DNA of 42,161 bases, taken from assembly GCA_001313365.1 (NCBI GenBank), contig BBFS01000038.1, forward strand, positions 1 through 42,161, read 5' to 3'. The notes below the pieces were generated by a model, which was given only the letters and a program-made list of their open reading frames with translations, was not told the DNA's origin and did not search any database. Origin of the DNA: Paenarthrobacter nitroguajacolicus JCM 14115 (GTDB lineage Bacteria; Actinomycetota; Actinomycetes; Actinomycetales; Micrococcaceae). This document shows, one piece after another, positions 9,630-18,813 of the stretch (within the stretch, counting starts at the first letter, position 1; each line of letters starts with the position of its first letter). A program made the position numbers and the translations under genes.

Positions 9630-9728
9630 GTACCTCCACCACTAGGTTTGGCGGCCGTGAGGTTATGACACACCCCCAACTCTGGCGAGTCCCTTACTTC
9701 CAAAATTCAAAGTTGGTGGTGGAGGATC
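9630..9728. repeat. Palindromic element family 1, copy C (diverged)
   Basis: 99 bases. Left arm 9630-9650 (GTACCTCCACCACTAGGTTTG) and right arm 9707-9728 (reverse complement GATCCTCCACCACCAACTTTGA) are inverted repeats and match the arms of copies A and B with several substitutions. It sits 67 bases upstream of the ATG of the AbiEi/DUF559 gene. Confidence 0.72.
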
Positions 9729-9950
9729 GGCGCTTGGCTGTAAATCGCGCTGCGGGAACAGGAAAACCATTGACGCAGGGAGTTGCATATGTGACAGGAT
9801 TGTCATAAGCTTTTCACGGATCCACTAAATGCCTCCGGTGGGTCTGATGCGAACGGAGATTGTGGTCCCGGTTCGGTGCAGCGTATGACTCGTAACGTTG
9901 CAGCGAGCCGGGGGCCATTCCGTTTTTCCCGGGACTAAAAGTTCGGGCGC

Positions 9951-10049
9951 GTACGGCCACCACCCACTTTGATTCCACGGAGGGCACAACACACCGCATC
10001 CACCAGCGTGTCACCACCCTCGCAGGCTCAAAGTGGGTGGTGAAGGTAC
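9951..10049. repeat. Palindromic element family 1, copy B
   Basis: 99 bases with 22-base arms at 9951-9972 and 10028-10049. They share CACCACCCACTTTGA and the GTAC end, with three mismatches. The interior also shows imperfect dyad symmetry (GGAGGGCACAACAC against GTGTCACCACCCTC). Confidence 0.82.
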
Positions 10050-10084
10050 GGGGGGTCCGCCACGGCTGCGGGCCCAAAATGTGC

Positions 10085-10127
10085 AAAAAGCAGGCGCCCG
10101 GTCTATGAAAAGTCCGGACGCCCGCCA
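10085..10127 (-). terminator. Terminator of the polyprenyl synthase / menJ / menG unit
   Basis: On the minus strand a 12-bp stem (GCGGGCGTCCGG with CCGGGCGCCTGC, two G-U pairs) has a 13-base loop and is followed by TTTTTGC. It starts about 13 bases after the stop at 10140. Confidence 0.82.
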
Positions 10128-10139
10128 ACCCAAAGAAGA

Positions 10140-11250
10140 CTAGCTGCTGCGATCCACCACTGCGTGGGCAAAGTTGGTCAGTGAGGCCTTCACTACGCCC
10201 TCCGGCAGCGGGTCCAGGGCGGCAACTGCCTCGGCGGACCACTGGCGGGCAATCTTCCAGGACTCCTCGGTGACGGGGGGGTGCTCGCGCAGACCGGCAA
10301 CAACCTCAGCCAGAGCCGAGTCGGAGGACAAGTCGCCGTCCACCAGTTCCAGAAGTGCACTGGCCGAGGCATCGCCCGCGGCAGCATCACGGCGAAGCAG
10401 CAGGACAGGCAGGGTGGGAACACCTTCGCGGAGGTCGGTGCCCGGGGGGGACTTGCCGGACTTGACCTTCACACCGGTGACGTCGATGACGTCGTCCGCG
10501 AGCTGGAAGGCTACGCCAACCTTCTCGCCGTACTCCACCAGCAGGTCCTCGAACGACTCGTCGGCACCGGCGAAGATCGCCCCCGAGCTGGCCGGACGCC
10601 GCAACCAGTGAGCCGGTCTTGTCAGCAATGACGGACAGGTAGTGCTCTACGGGATCTTCGTCTTCGCGAGGGCCCACGGTTTCGTGGAGCTGGCCGAGGC
10701 ACAAGCGCTCAAACGTGCGGGCCTGGATGCCAAGGGCACGCGAACCGAGCTCGGACACCAGGATGGACGCGCGGGCAAAGATGAGGTCGCCAGTAAGGAT
10801 CGCCACCGAGTTGCCCCATACCTCGTGGGCAGTGGGAGCACCGCGGCGGAACGGGGCTGAGTCCATCACGTCGTCGTGGTACAGCGTGGCAAGGTGTGTC
10901 AGTTCCACCACAACAGCGGCCTGGACAACCTCGGGACGTGAAGCATCGCCGAGGTGGGCACACAGCAGAGTGAGCAGCGGACGGATGCGCTTTCCGCCGG
11001 CTTCCACCAGGTGGCGCGACGTCGCGTCAGCCAATGGGTCCGAGTTGGAGATGGCTTCGCGGAGCTTCTTCTCCACCCGGGCAAGGTTGGTGGTGATGGC
11101 AGGGCCGAGCTCGGGATCGCCCGCAATGGCAGCGAATCCGGCGGGCAGCTGGAGTCCCGTTGCGATTGCAGTGGTGTTGGGAGCAGGCTCGACAGCCTGC
11201 GGCAAGCCGTGCCCGGCATGCGTCCAGCTGTGTTCGGCAGAGTTCGTCAC
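10140..11250 (-). CDS. Polyprenyl diphosphate synthase (menaquinone side chain)
   Basis: Trans-prenyltransferase that condenses isopentenyl diphosphate units onto an allylic primer. Both Asp-rich motifs are present: YHDDVMD (first, DDxxD) and QLADDVID (second), together with GGKRIRPLL near the N-terminus, GDLIFARA and EKVGVAFQL. About 370 residues. It lies 9 bases after menJ and next to menG and menF, so the product is most likely the menaquinone tail; chain length cannot be read by eye. The GTG start at 11250 is supported by the tight spacing. One clear break lies near 10595, between SLVAASGQ and FAGADESFEDL. Extra residues at KSPPGTD and HPPVT fall on seven-base runs. Confidence 0.88.
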
Positions 11251-11259
11251 GGGTTAACC

Positions 11260-12605
11260 CTAACTAGTTGTTGCGGAAACCGCGGAGTCGGTGCCTGCCG
11301 GCGTAAGGGCGCTGGCAGGGGAAGTGTTGGACGTAGCCGGAACCAGCATCTCGAGGACCCGGATTACGCGGTCTTCGAAGCCCTTGGCGGACGGATCCGT
11401 GAGGTTCGCGAGCATTCGAACCACAAAGCGCATGAGCACAGGAATTGGCATGCCCGTGCGCAGTGCAAGTTTCATCACGGCAGGCTTCCCGATCAAGGAA
11501 GCAAACATCCGGCCCAGCGTGAAGTGCGATCCCCACTGGTCCCGCACATAGTCCGCGTACCGCGAAAGGTGGGCATCGGCGTCGTGCGTGGACCAGCCGG
11601 CCGAAGCCGACCGCGAAGAAGCGTCGATCAAGAACTCGGCCGCGAACCGGGCCGATTCCATCGCGTAGGAAATGCCCTCGCCGTTGAACGGGGGACACCA
11701 TTCCCCCCCGGCGTCGCCCAGCAGGAGCAGCCCGGGTGAGTAGTGCGGCGTGCGGTTGAAGCCCATGGGCAGCGCCGCGCCGCGGATCTCCCCCACCTGG
11801 TTTTCAGGCGTGAAGCCCAATCGGAGGGCATGCCGGCGGTCCATTCGCGGAGCACCTGCTTGTAGTCGAGCTTGCCGAATTCCTTGGACGAGTTCAGGAT
11901 GCCGAGGCCCACGTTGGACGTGCCGTCGCCAACACCAAAAACCCAACCGTAGCCAGGCAGCGGCTTACCGGACTTGCCGGGAAGTTCCAACCAGCCTTCC
12001 ATCCAGTCGTCGTCGTGCCTGGGCGAGGTGAAGTACGTGCGCACCGCGACGCCCAGCGGACGGTCGTCACGTTTGTGCATACCCACTGACACCGCGGTTC
12101 GTGTCGAGTTTCCGTCCGCGGCGAGTACGACGTCGGCGTGGAAGTCGCGCGTTTCGCCGGTCTTGCGTCCGGACTCGTCAAGGATGGAAGCCCGGGCGCG
12201 ATCACGCGGCCATCTTCAGCCGTCAATGCGGAGGTGACGCTGTGGCGTTCAAGCACGACGGCGCCCGCGGACTGAGCGTGACGGGCCAGGTCCTCGTCGA
12301 AACCGAGGCGGGTCCGGATCAGGCCGTACGTGGGAAAGTCAGCTACCTCGGGCCAAGGAAGTTCAATGGTGCGGCCGCCGGCAATAAGGCGGAGGCCCTT
12401 GTTGCGCCTCCACCCTTCGGAGACCGCGTGGGGCAGCCCGAGCTTCTGGATCTCGCGGACGGCGCGCGGAGTCAGGCCATCGCCGCATACCTTTTCACGG
12501 GGGAAAGGAGGTCTTTTCCAGCACCGTGACATCGATGCCCTGCTGGGCGAGGTAATACGCAGCGGTGGACCCTGCCGGGCCCGCGCCAACAATCAGTACT
12601 TTCAC
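11260..12605 (-). CDS. menJ: Geranylgeranyl-reductase family FAD protein, probable menaquinone reductase
   Basis: FAD-dependent reductase. In menaquinone operons of actinobacteria this family member (MenJ) saturates one isoprene unit of the quinone tail. The start GTG at 12605 opens with the dinucleotide-binding motif VLIVGAGPAGSTAAYYLA. The family motif FPREKVCGDGLTPRAV follows once the break near 12505 is bridged, then GYGWVFGVGDGTSNVGLG. The FAD-closing motif is LLLLGDAGGEWCPPFNGEGISYAMESAR. About 445 residues. Breaks near 12505, 12195, 12100 and 11830-11890; the seven-base run at 11704 falls in GEWCPPF. Gap of 28 bases to menG upstream and 9 bases to the synthase downstream, so one transcript is likely. 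Confidence 0.85.
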
Positions 12606-12633
12606 AACGTCCTAATTCAACAGGCAGTGCTGG

Positions 12634-13398
12634 TTAGCCGGCTTGGTGGCGCGGCTTTATCTGGCGGCGGAGCTTTGCCACGGGAACACTTTCGCGGTGC
12701 TCGCCGGGCTTCTGTGCACGGTGGACAGCAACGATGCCGCCGCTGAGGTTGCGGTACGTGATGTCCGTCCAGCCGGCATCACTGAGCCACTGAGCCAAGT
12801 GGTCCTGGTCCGGCCAGGCACGAATGGACTCGGCGAGGTACACGTAGCGTCCGGGTTGGAGGAGACCTTGGTGGCGATCGCCGGGAGCGCACGCATCAGG
12901 TATTCGGTGTAGAGGTTGCGCCACAGCGGAACCACGGGGTGCGAGAACTCGGCGATGACCAGCCGGCCGCCGGGCTTGGTGACGCGCAGCATTTCCTCGA
13001 GGGCCTTGCGGGGGTTCCACCACGTTGCGGAGGCCGAAGGAAATGGTGGAAGCGTCGAAGCTGTTGTCAGCGAACGGCAGGTTGGTGGCGTCACCGGCGA
13101 TGAAGTCAATGTCCGGGCGGCGGCGCTTGCCCACTTTGAGCATGCCCAGGGAGAAGTCGCAGGCCACTACGTCTACGCCGGCATCAGCGTAGGGTTCGCT
13201 GGAAGTTCCCGTGCCGGCAGCCAGGTCAAGGACCTTCTGGCCTACCTTCACATCCATGGCGTCAACCACGATCCGCCGCCAACGCCGCGTCTGCCCCCCC
13301 ATGGACAGGACATCATTGACGACGTCGTATTTTGGGGCGACATCATCAAACATCGTCGCAACTTCGTCCGGACGCTTTTCCAAGGATGCTCGGTTCAC
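12634..13398 (-). CDS. menG: Demethylmenaquinone C-methyltransferase
   Basis: SAM-dependent UbiE/MenG enzyme that methylates demethylmenaquinone in the last step of menaquinone synthesis. [14 protein letters not shown] and TRRWRR are family N-terminal marks. SAM motif I is [13 protein letters not shown] near residue 55, then [31 protein letters not shown] and [14 protein letters not shown] after the break near 13020. The C-terminus [18 protein letters not shown] is typical; the tail ends HQAG. Length about 255. The GTG start at 13398 ([10 protein letters not shown]) is inferred from the conserved N-terminus. First gene of the minus-strand menG-menJ-synthase unit, divergent from menF. Confidence 0.9.
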   Translation of the reverse strand: MNRASLEKRPDEVATMFDDVAPKYDVVNDVLSMGGQTRRWRRIVVDAMDVKVGQKVLDLAAGTGTSSEPYADAGVDVVACDFSLGMLKVGKRRRPDIDFIAGDATNLPFADNSFDASTISFGLRNVVEPPQGPRGNAARHQARRPAGHRRVLAPRGSAVAQPLHRIPDACAPGDRHQGLLQPGRYVYLAESIRAWPDQDHLAQWLSDAGWTDITYRNLSGGIVAVHRAQKPGEHRESVPVAKLRRQIKPRHQAG

Positions 13399-13420
13399 CC
13401 TGTAATTGTCTCAGACATTC

Positions 13421-13451
13421 AGCCGACTTTGCTGCGCTGTAGAAGTCGGCT
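13421..13451. promoter_or_regulatory. Inverted repeat in the menG/menF divergent promoter region
   Basis: Perfect 9-bp inverted repeat (AGCCGACTT at 13421-13429, AAGTCGGCT at 13443-13451) with a 13-base loop in the 91-bp gap between the menG and menF starts. It could be an operator shared by both directions, or a hairpin in the menF leader. It has no U-tract. Confidence 0.45.
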
Positions 13452-13489
13452 CAGATTCTGGCTGCGCGCGGGAGTACTGTTGTTCCATC

Positions 13490-14852
13490 ATGACGAGCAC
13501 GCTCCGTACCTTGACAGTCCCCCCTCGATGTTGAATCATCCTCCGGGGGGGGCTGCCGTCGTTTCTGGTGCGGGACGACGTCCTTTGCTGGTCCCGCCGC
13601 GAGGCCGGCCTGGTGGCTACGGCGAGCTAACGCGCTTCAATGCCACCGGCCCCGAGAGATTCCTTGAGGCCGACATCTGGTGGCGGCACCTCATTCTTGA
13701 GGCGGAAATCACGGACCACGTTGAGGTCCCGGGCACGGGCCCTGTGGCTTTCGGCTCGTTCGCCTTCTCCAAAACCTCTCCGCACGTTTCCCGCCTGATT
13801 CTTCCCGAGCTGGTGGTTGGCATCCGCGACGGCCGCGCCTGGGCCACCCAGTTAACGTTCGACGACGGCCCCCTCACCGAGGCGGGCGTCCTCGCCTCGG
13901 TGGACCGCTGGCTCACTGAGCCGGAGCCCAACGGTGACGGTTCAGCGGCAGGAGGGTCCGACGTCGGACTCTCACCGGAGGCCGTTGCTGCGGACGGTTC
14001 CGCGGGTCACCTTAGCCGTGGTTCCCTGAGCGAGGCCGCCTGGATGCAGGCAGTTTCCAACGGCGTGGAGGAGATCCGTGCCGGGAAGCTGGAGAAGCTT
14101 GTGCTGGCGCGCGACGTCGTGGCCAACCTCCCCCCCGAGGGTGTGAACGCTGCGGAGGTGCTTCGACAGCTCGCCGCAAGGTACCGGGAATGCTGGACGT
14201 ACGGTGTGGACGGGCTCGTGGGTGCTACGCCGGAGATGCTGATTCAGGTGGAGGGCCGCACTGCACAGGCCCGCGTGCTGGCAGGAACCTTGGATCGCCG
14301 CGATGCCGACGGCATGGACGGCTCCCCCCCATGGAATATGCGGAACGGGTTTTGGCCGGTTCGGAAAAGCAGCGGCACGAACACGAGATCGCCATCGATT
14401 CGCTCACGCGGCAGTTGGCTCCTTTCTCGGAGGCGATGAATTCCCATAGCGAACCGTTCATTCTGGAGCTGCCCAATGTGTGGCATTTGGCCTCGGACGT
14501 GAAGGCTGAGCTGGCGGATATCGAGGGACACGTTCCCACTTGCCTTGCCCTGATCAACGCTTTGCATCCCACGGCGGCGGTCTGCGGAACGCCCACGCTG
14601 ATAGCTGGTGCGCTGATCCGCAAACTCGAGCATCTGGACCGTGGCCCGTACGCCGGACCGGTGGGTTGGCTCGACGCTGCAGGGAACGGTGAATGGGGTA
14701 TCGCGCTCCGCGGCGCGGTCATCGAAGACGCCAACACGGTGCGCCTGTACGCAGGTTGCGGGATCGTTGAGGGCTCCCAGCCGGAGGCCGAATTGGCCGA
14801 AACGTGGGCCAAGTTCCGGCCAATGCTTGAAGCGCTGGGCATCAAGCGCTGA
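13490..14852 (+). CDS. menF: Isochorismate synthase
   Basis: Converts chorismate to isochorismate, the entry to menaquinone synthesis. The chorismate-binding family is recognised from KLEKLVLARDV near residue 205, then LVGATPEMLI, HEHEIAIDSL (family active-site segment), LTRQLAPF, LPNVWHLASDV, INALHPTAAVCGTPT and GPYAGPVGWLD. It ends VRLYAGCGIVEGSQPE...GIKR with full C-terminal motifs. About 453 residues, start ATG 13490. Breaks: 13519 (six C where five restore TVPLDVESS) and 14325 (seven C where five restore GSPMEYAERVL). The N-terminal 180 residues hold an acidic Ser/Gly linker. It stands alone on the plus strand, opposite menG. Confidence 0.9.
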
Positions 14853-14887
14853 ATCTGGGATCCCAGACGCGGCTGCTGCTGGAGAGG

Positions 14888-14915
14888 TTGATAACTGGGT
14901 AAACTTGTTATCCAA
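14888..14915. promoter_or_regulatory. Inverted repeat upstream of the amino-acid ABC transporter
   Basis: TTGATAAC (14888-14895) and GTTATCCAA (14907-14915) form an 8-bp imperfect dyad about 95 bases upstream of the binding-protein ATG, in an AT-richer patch. It is followed by a possible -10 (TACACT) further downstream. It is a candidate operator of the transporter. A separate short palindrome, CTGGGATCCCAG, lies just after the menF stop. Confidence 0.35.
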
Positions 14916-15010
14916 TAGTGAAACTTCGTTTCCTGTGATGCACATCTCACGTTCGGCGCTACACTAAAACCGACTCAGTTCAGCATCCACCGCAACAAAA
15001 GGTAAACAAC

Positions 15011-15806
15011 ATGCAGATCTCCCGTTCGGTTCTGTCCGGCACCAAGATTGCCGCCGTCCTGGCAGCCGGCGCCCTGGCCCTGACCGCCTGTGGTGGTTCC
15101 TCCACCCCCCGCCGCCTCCTCCGAGTCGGGCCTCAAGCTCATCAACGCCGGCAAGCTCACGGTTTGCTCGGACGTTCCTTACGAGCCCTTCGAATTCCAG
15201 AAGGACGGCAAGATCGTCGGCTTCGACATGGACATCGCCGCCGAGCTCGCCAAGGATGTCAAGGCCGAGCTCAACGTGGTGGACAGCTCCTTCGAAGCCA
15301 TCGAGACCGGCACCGCACTGACCGGTTGCGACGTCTCCATCTCCTCGATCTCCATCACTGACGTCCGCAAGAACGTCATGGACTTCTCCACTCCTTACCT
15401 GGACGACGACCTGACCCTCGTGGCCACGTCGGCTTCCGGCATCGAGAACCTCGATGGCGCAAAGGGCAAGAAGGTGGGCGTCCAGCAGGCCACCACCGGC
15501 GCCCAGTACGCCAAGGACAAGGGAATTGACGCCCAGCAGTTCGAAGACTCCGGCTCCTGGTCCAGGCCTCAAGGCCGGCACCATCGACGCCGCCGTCGGC
15601 AACCAGTCCGTCCTCGGCTACGCCATCAAGGACGATTCCAACCTCAAGCGCGTTGAAGACTACGCAACGGGCGAGAAGCTGGGCATCTCCATCAAGAAGG
15701 GCAACACCGCCATGACGGATGCCGTGAACGCCACGCTGAAGCGCATCACCGACGACGGCACCCTGAAGAAGTTCGAGACCACCTGGTTCGGCGAAGCACC
15801 AAGTAG
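15011..15806 (+). CDS. Polar amino-acid ABC transporter substrate-binding lipoprotein
   Basis: Extracellular binding protein of the glutamine/cystine type (SBP family 3). The signal peptide ends in a lipobox (ALALTACGGSS), so Cys near residue 27 is the lipid anchor. Family motifs are LTVCSDVPYEPFEF, GFDMDIAAELAKD, SISSISITDVRKNVMDFSTPY and KVGVQQATTGAQYA, ending LKKFETTWFGEAP. About 265 residues. The ATG at 15011 has AAAGG 8 bases upstream. Breaks near 15105 (C run), 15560 and at the end, where a one-base slip hides the likely TAG at 15804-15806. The ligand cannot be told from sequence; a Cys at TALTGCDVS is unusual but may be structural. Confidence 0.88.
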
Positions 15807-15835
15807 TCCGAGCCCCCGGCTCCCCCGAGATCCAC

Positions 15836-15888
15836 GCAGGCGGGCCCCGAAACGATCTGTTCAGGTCCTTTCGGGGGGCCCCACCTGC
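15836..15888 (+). terminator. Hairpin between binding protein and permease genes
   Basis: Long imperfect stem (GCAGG... at 15836 pairing with ...CCTGC at 15888, with CCCCGAAA against TTTCGGGG near the loop) and no U-tract. In this position such hairpins usually protect the binding-protein mRNA or reduce read-through. The arms differ by three bases, all in G/C runs. Confidence 0.6.
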
Positions 15889-15910
15889 GCAACATGAATG
15901 CGAGAACCCC

Positions 15911-16703
15911 ATGGCAATGACTGCACGTCAACGAGCCAAAGTCAGTTTGTACGTCCAGGCCGGAATCTTTGTTGTGGCCGTGGCCGCCGTGATTATTGCC
16001 GTGGACTGGAAGACGGTAGCACCAGCGTCTTCAACTTCGCCAAGATCGGCCCGATGTTCCCGGATATCTTCCTGGTGGGCCTCAAGAACACCCTCATCTA
16101 CACGGCCCTCGGCTTTATTGTGGGCCTGTCCGGCGGCCTCCTGCTCGCCTTGATGAAGCTCTCCTCGTTCCCCCTGTACCGCTGGCTTGCCACCGGCTAC
16201 ATCGAGTTCTTCCGCGGCGTTCCGGCCCTGCTGGTGTTCATCGCGTTCGGCTACGGCGTTCCGCTGGCCTTCGGAATCCAGTGGGACGTCAACATCATCG
16301 TGATGGTGTCGCTGGGTATGGTCGCTGCCGCATACATCGCTGAAACCCTGCGCGCCGGCCTTCAGGCTGTGCCCAAGGGCCAGATGGAAGCCGCCCGTTC
16401 GCTGGGCATGCCGCACTGGCGGGCGATGGTTTCCATCGTCATCCCCCCCAGGCATTCAAGATCGTCCTGCCGCCGCTGACCAACGAGATCATCCTGCTCA
16501 CCAAGGACTCCTCGCTGATCTACGTCCTGGGCCTCACCGCTTCCCAGTACGAGCTCACCAAGTTTGGCCGCGACGGAATCTCCAGCCTCGGTGCCGGTCT
16601 CACGCCGCTGCTCGTGGCGGGAGCCTTCTACCTGGTCATCACCATCCCCTTGAGCCTCCTGGCACGGAAGTTCGAAAGCCGCTCCGCGCGGACCAAGCGA
16701 TAG
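15911..16703 (+). CDS. Amino-acid ABC transporter permease (HisM/GlnP family)
   Basis: Inner-membrane channel subunit. The first helix is LYVQAGIFVVAVAAVIIAV, then GPMFPDIFLVGLKNTL (start of the BPD_transp_1/HEQRo domain), ALGFIVGLSGGLLLALM and YIEFFRGVPALLVFI. The ATPase-contact EAA loop is AAYIAETLRAGLQAVPKGQ followed by EAARSLGMPHWRAM. The C-terminus holds NEIILLTKDSSLIYVLGL, as usual in this family. About 263 residues, ending RTKR at TAG 16701-16703. Breaks near 16018 and 16447 (seven C where five restore IVIPQAFKIVLPP). It forms one transcription unit with the binding protein (upstream) and the ATPase, which starts 11 bases downstream. Confidence 0.88.
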
Positions 16704-16714
16704 GCAGGACAGTC

Positions 16715-17508
16715 ATGAATAACTCCACTGGGAGCACGGCCACCGTTCGCGCCGCCGGCGTAAATATCAAGGATCTGCGCAAGTCCTACGGCAGCAACGA
16801 GGTCCTCAAGGGCATCTCGTTGACGGTTGAACCGGGCCAGGTTGTTTGCCTGATCGGGCCTTCGGGTTCCGGCAAGTCCACTCTCCTTCGCTGCGTCAAC
16901 CTGCTTGAGCAGCCGAACGCGGGCACCATCAACGTGGGTTCGTTTGAAGCCACCGACCCGACGTCGACCTCAACAAGATGCGCCGAAGCGTGGGAATGGT
17001 GTTCCAGCACTTCAACCTTTTCCCGCACCTCAGCGTCCTGGACAACTGCACTATCTCCCAGACCAAGGTCCTCAAGCGGTCCAAGTCCGAGGCTTCGGAT
17101 GTGGCACGCCGCAACCTGGAACGAGTTGGCCTGGGACACCTCGCCGATCGCTTCCCGGACCAGCTCTCCGGTGGCCAGCAGCAGCGCGTCGCCATCGCAC
17201 GTGCACTTTCCATGGACCCGCAGCTCATGCTCTTCGATGAGCCCACGTCTGCCCTGGACCCCGAGACCGTGGGCGACGTCCTTGCCGTCATGCGCAAACT
17301 GGCCCAGGAAGGCATGACCATGTTGGTGGTCACACACGAGATGGGCTTCGCCCGCGAAGTTGCCGACCGTGTGGTCTTCATGGACGCCGGTGTTGTGGTG
17401 GAAGAAGGGCCGGCGGAGAACGTCATCAGCGCCCCCACCCAGCCCCGCACCAAGGAATTCCTGCGCCGCGTCCTCGACCCCACGCACATTGGCGTCGAGG
17501 AGGCCTAA
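16715..17508 (+). CDS. Amino-acid ABC transporter ATP-binding protein (GlnQ family)
   Basis: Cytoplasmic ATPase driving the transporter encoded just upstream. Walker A is [14 protein letters not shown] near residue 50. The Q-loop is [13 protein letters not shown], the ABC signature [15 protein letters not shown], Walker [15 protein letters not shown], and the H-loop [16 protein letters not shown]. About 264 residues, ending HIGVEEA. A single break near 16960 falls in the variable segment after Walker A; both flanks are clean. The ATG at 16715 follows AGGACAG. Confidence 0.92.
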
Positions 17509-17543
17509 CCCACTGGCGCCACGCATCTTCGTTCGTGCCACTG

Positions 17544-17588
17544 AAACGGGAGGGCGACACCCATATTTGGGCGTCACCCTCCCGTTTT
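17544..17588. terminator. Strong terminator after the amino-acid ABC operon
   Basis: About 20 paired bases (AAACGGGAGGGCGACACCCA with TGGGCGTCACCCTCCCGTTT, two mismatches) and a 4-base loop, followed on the plus strand by TTTTCGTCT. A matching stretch of A residues on the left makes it potentially bidirectional. Its loop-proximal part (GACACCC...) is also the left arm of palindrome family 2. Confidence 0.85.
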
Positions 17589-17613
17589 CGTCTCGCCTAC
17601 GAATTTGGGTGTC
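17555..17613. repeat. Palindromic element family 2, short copy (D2)
   Basis: 59 bases bounded by CGACACCCATAT (17555-17566) and ATTTGGGTGTC (17603-17613), the same terminal inverted repeats as the 98-bp copy at 18709-18806. The right arm lies inside the 3' end of the second AbiEi/DUF559 gene and provides its last codons and stop. Confidence 0.6.
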
Positions 17614-18560
17614 CTAATGAAGCACGACGGCGGCGGGGGGGAACCCCGGCTGCCACAAGCTCGTGTTCCAGCTTGCCAACTGTCAAGTCACTCCACACCA
17701 ACCGGAACACACTTCGGCCGGTGGCGCGGATGGCATTCTCGCGGTCCTTTTCTTCGATCACTACTTGGGAAGGCGTACGTCCCTTCAAGTACTCCGCCTT
17801 CATGTACTTTTCGCGGCCATCGAACTCCCCCCACCAACCTGACGTCCTTCCAGTAGTAGTCCGTGTAGACGACCCCCCCTACTTTCGTTCGAACTTCATA
17901 CTGCAACTCGGGAGCAGCGAAACCGGCGAGATGCATGAGTCCCCTGCAGTAGGGCTCCCCCCCGGCGAACCTGAATTTTTAACAGCGAACTGAACAACCG
18001 CTGCCACGCGTTTGGCGGCAGCCTTCGAATACCGGGCATCAATAGCATTCAACAGTTCATCCTTCGTTACTGGTTTGCGACGACGTCCAGGGGGATAAAA
18101 GGAAATCCATGGGAACAACGGCCTCGGCAAATGGCACGGAGCTGCGATGTCCAATGCCGTCCTGATCCGGCTGGTCACCAGGAAACCGTCCGTTTCCGCA
18201 GCTTCCTGGTGACCATCGCTGACATAGTGCCGTCGAACACCTGCCTGGACCTCCCTCCGCCGGCGTAGGAACTGAGCGCGTGAATGGGTTGTCGTCCGAG
18301 GATGGTCGGAATGCCATGAATGCTGGCCGCGGAATGGTGTGAGAACACGGTGGCGGACGTGAATGTCTCCGCCGCCGCCTCGACCCTCAGGGCATAGCGA
18401 TCCCAACTCTCCAACAGCGCCCACTTCTGTGCGTCGACATACACCCCATGCCTGATTCTCACAAGCTTTCCCGCCTTGGCTGCCTCTGACAGTTTCCGGG
18501 AATCCCCCCGCCGATGAGTGACAGGTCCTTGGCGAGGATCAATTTGGGTAGGCTCCGCAT
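17597..18560 (-). CDS. AbiEi-like winged-helix plus nuclease-like protein (second copy)
   Basis: About 310 residues once breaks are bridged. The N-terminus MRSLPKLILAKDLSLIGG, RKLSEAAKAGKLVRIRHGVYVD is an AbiEi-type winged helix. The middle (TVFSHHSAASIHGIP, DGFLVTSRIRTALDIA) is the usual AbiEi-like core. The end (GLMHLAGF, VRLVGEFDGREKY after bridging, EEKDRENAIRATG, RLVW) carries Glu-x-Asp-Gly-x-x-Lys and Glu-Lys-x-Arg as in DUF559-like PD-(D/E)XK domains. It differs clearly in sequence from the first copy, so it is a family member and not a recent duplicate. The stop at 17597 is reached through the arm of a palindromic element. No partner toxin gene is next to it. Confidence 0.65.
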
Positions 18561-18708
18561 AGCACCAGCCTTCGGCTTTGCCGGTGCCTTGAGTAGGCTC
18601 TCTCCGCCGTATGTGGAAACTCCCGACCCACCGCCGCTGCTGACACGGACCAATGACACCCAGAACCGGACGCCGCGCAATCCGGTTCACGACGCTCAAA
18701 GTCTTAGC

Positions 18709-18806
18709 CGACACCCAAATTCACGGGGGATACGCGAATCCGCGCAGCGTGGATCTGTATGCGCAGCGTTCGCGGATTTTGGAGGCGCAGGCGTATTTGG
18801 GTGTCG
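18709..18806. repeat. Palindromic element family 2, full copy (D1)
   Basis: 98 bases bounded by the perfect 12-bp inverted repeat CGACACCCAAAT / ATTTGGGTGTCG. An inner dyad (AATCCGCG / CGCGGATT) and the repeated GCGCAGCGT lie between. It fills most of the gap between the start of the second AbiEi/DUF559 gene and the menD stop. Confidence 0.75.
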
Positions 18807-18813
18807 CAGGAGA

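Larger units (their letters stand above)
9564..10139. other. 576-bp stretch without a convincing gene
   Basis: No frame here has a recognisable protein. It holds palindromic elements C and B and, near its right end, the terminator of the polyprenyl synthase. It also has the short inverted repeat TGACA-GGAT-TGTCA around 9792-9805, just past a TTGACG at 9770, which could be a promoter/operator pair for something on the plus strand. No gene follows it. Confidence 0.6.

Noticed and set aside
9780..9905. Possible tRNA or riboswitch in the gene-free stretch
   Set aside because: No cloverleaf, anticodon arm or known aptamer core could be drawn; only a short TGACA/TGTCA dyad is present.
12916..13490. 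Extension of the menF frame upstream into menG
   Set aside because: It overlaps menG on the other strand and has no family homology before MTSTLRTL; the menF start at 13490 is sufficient.
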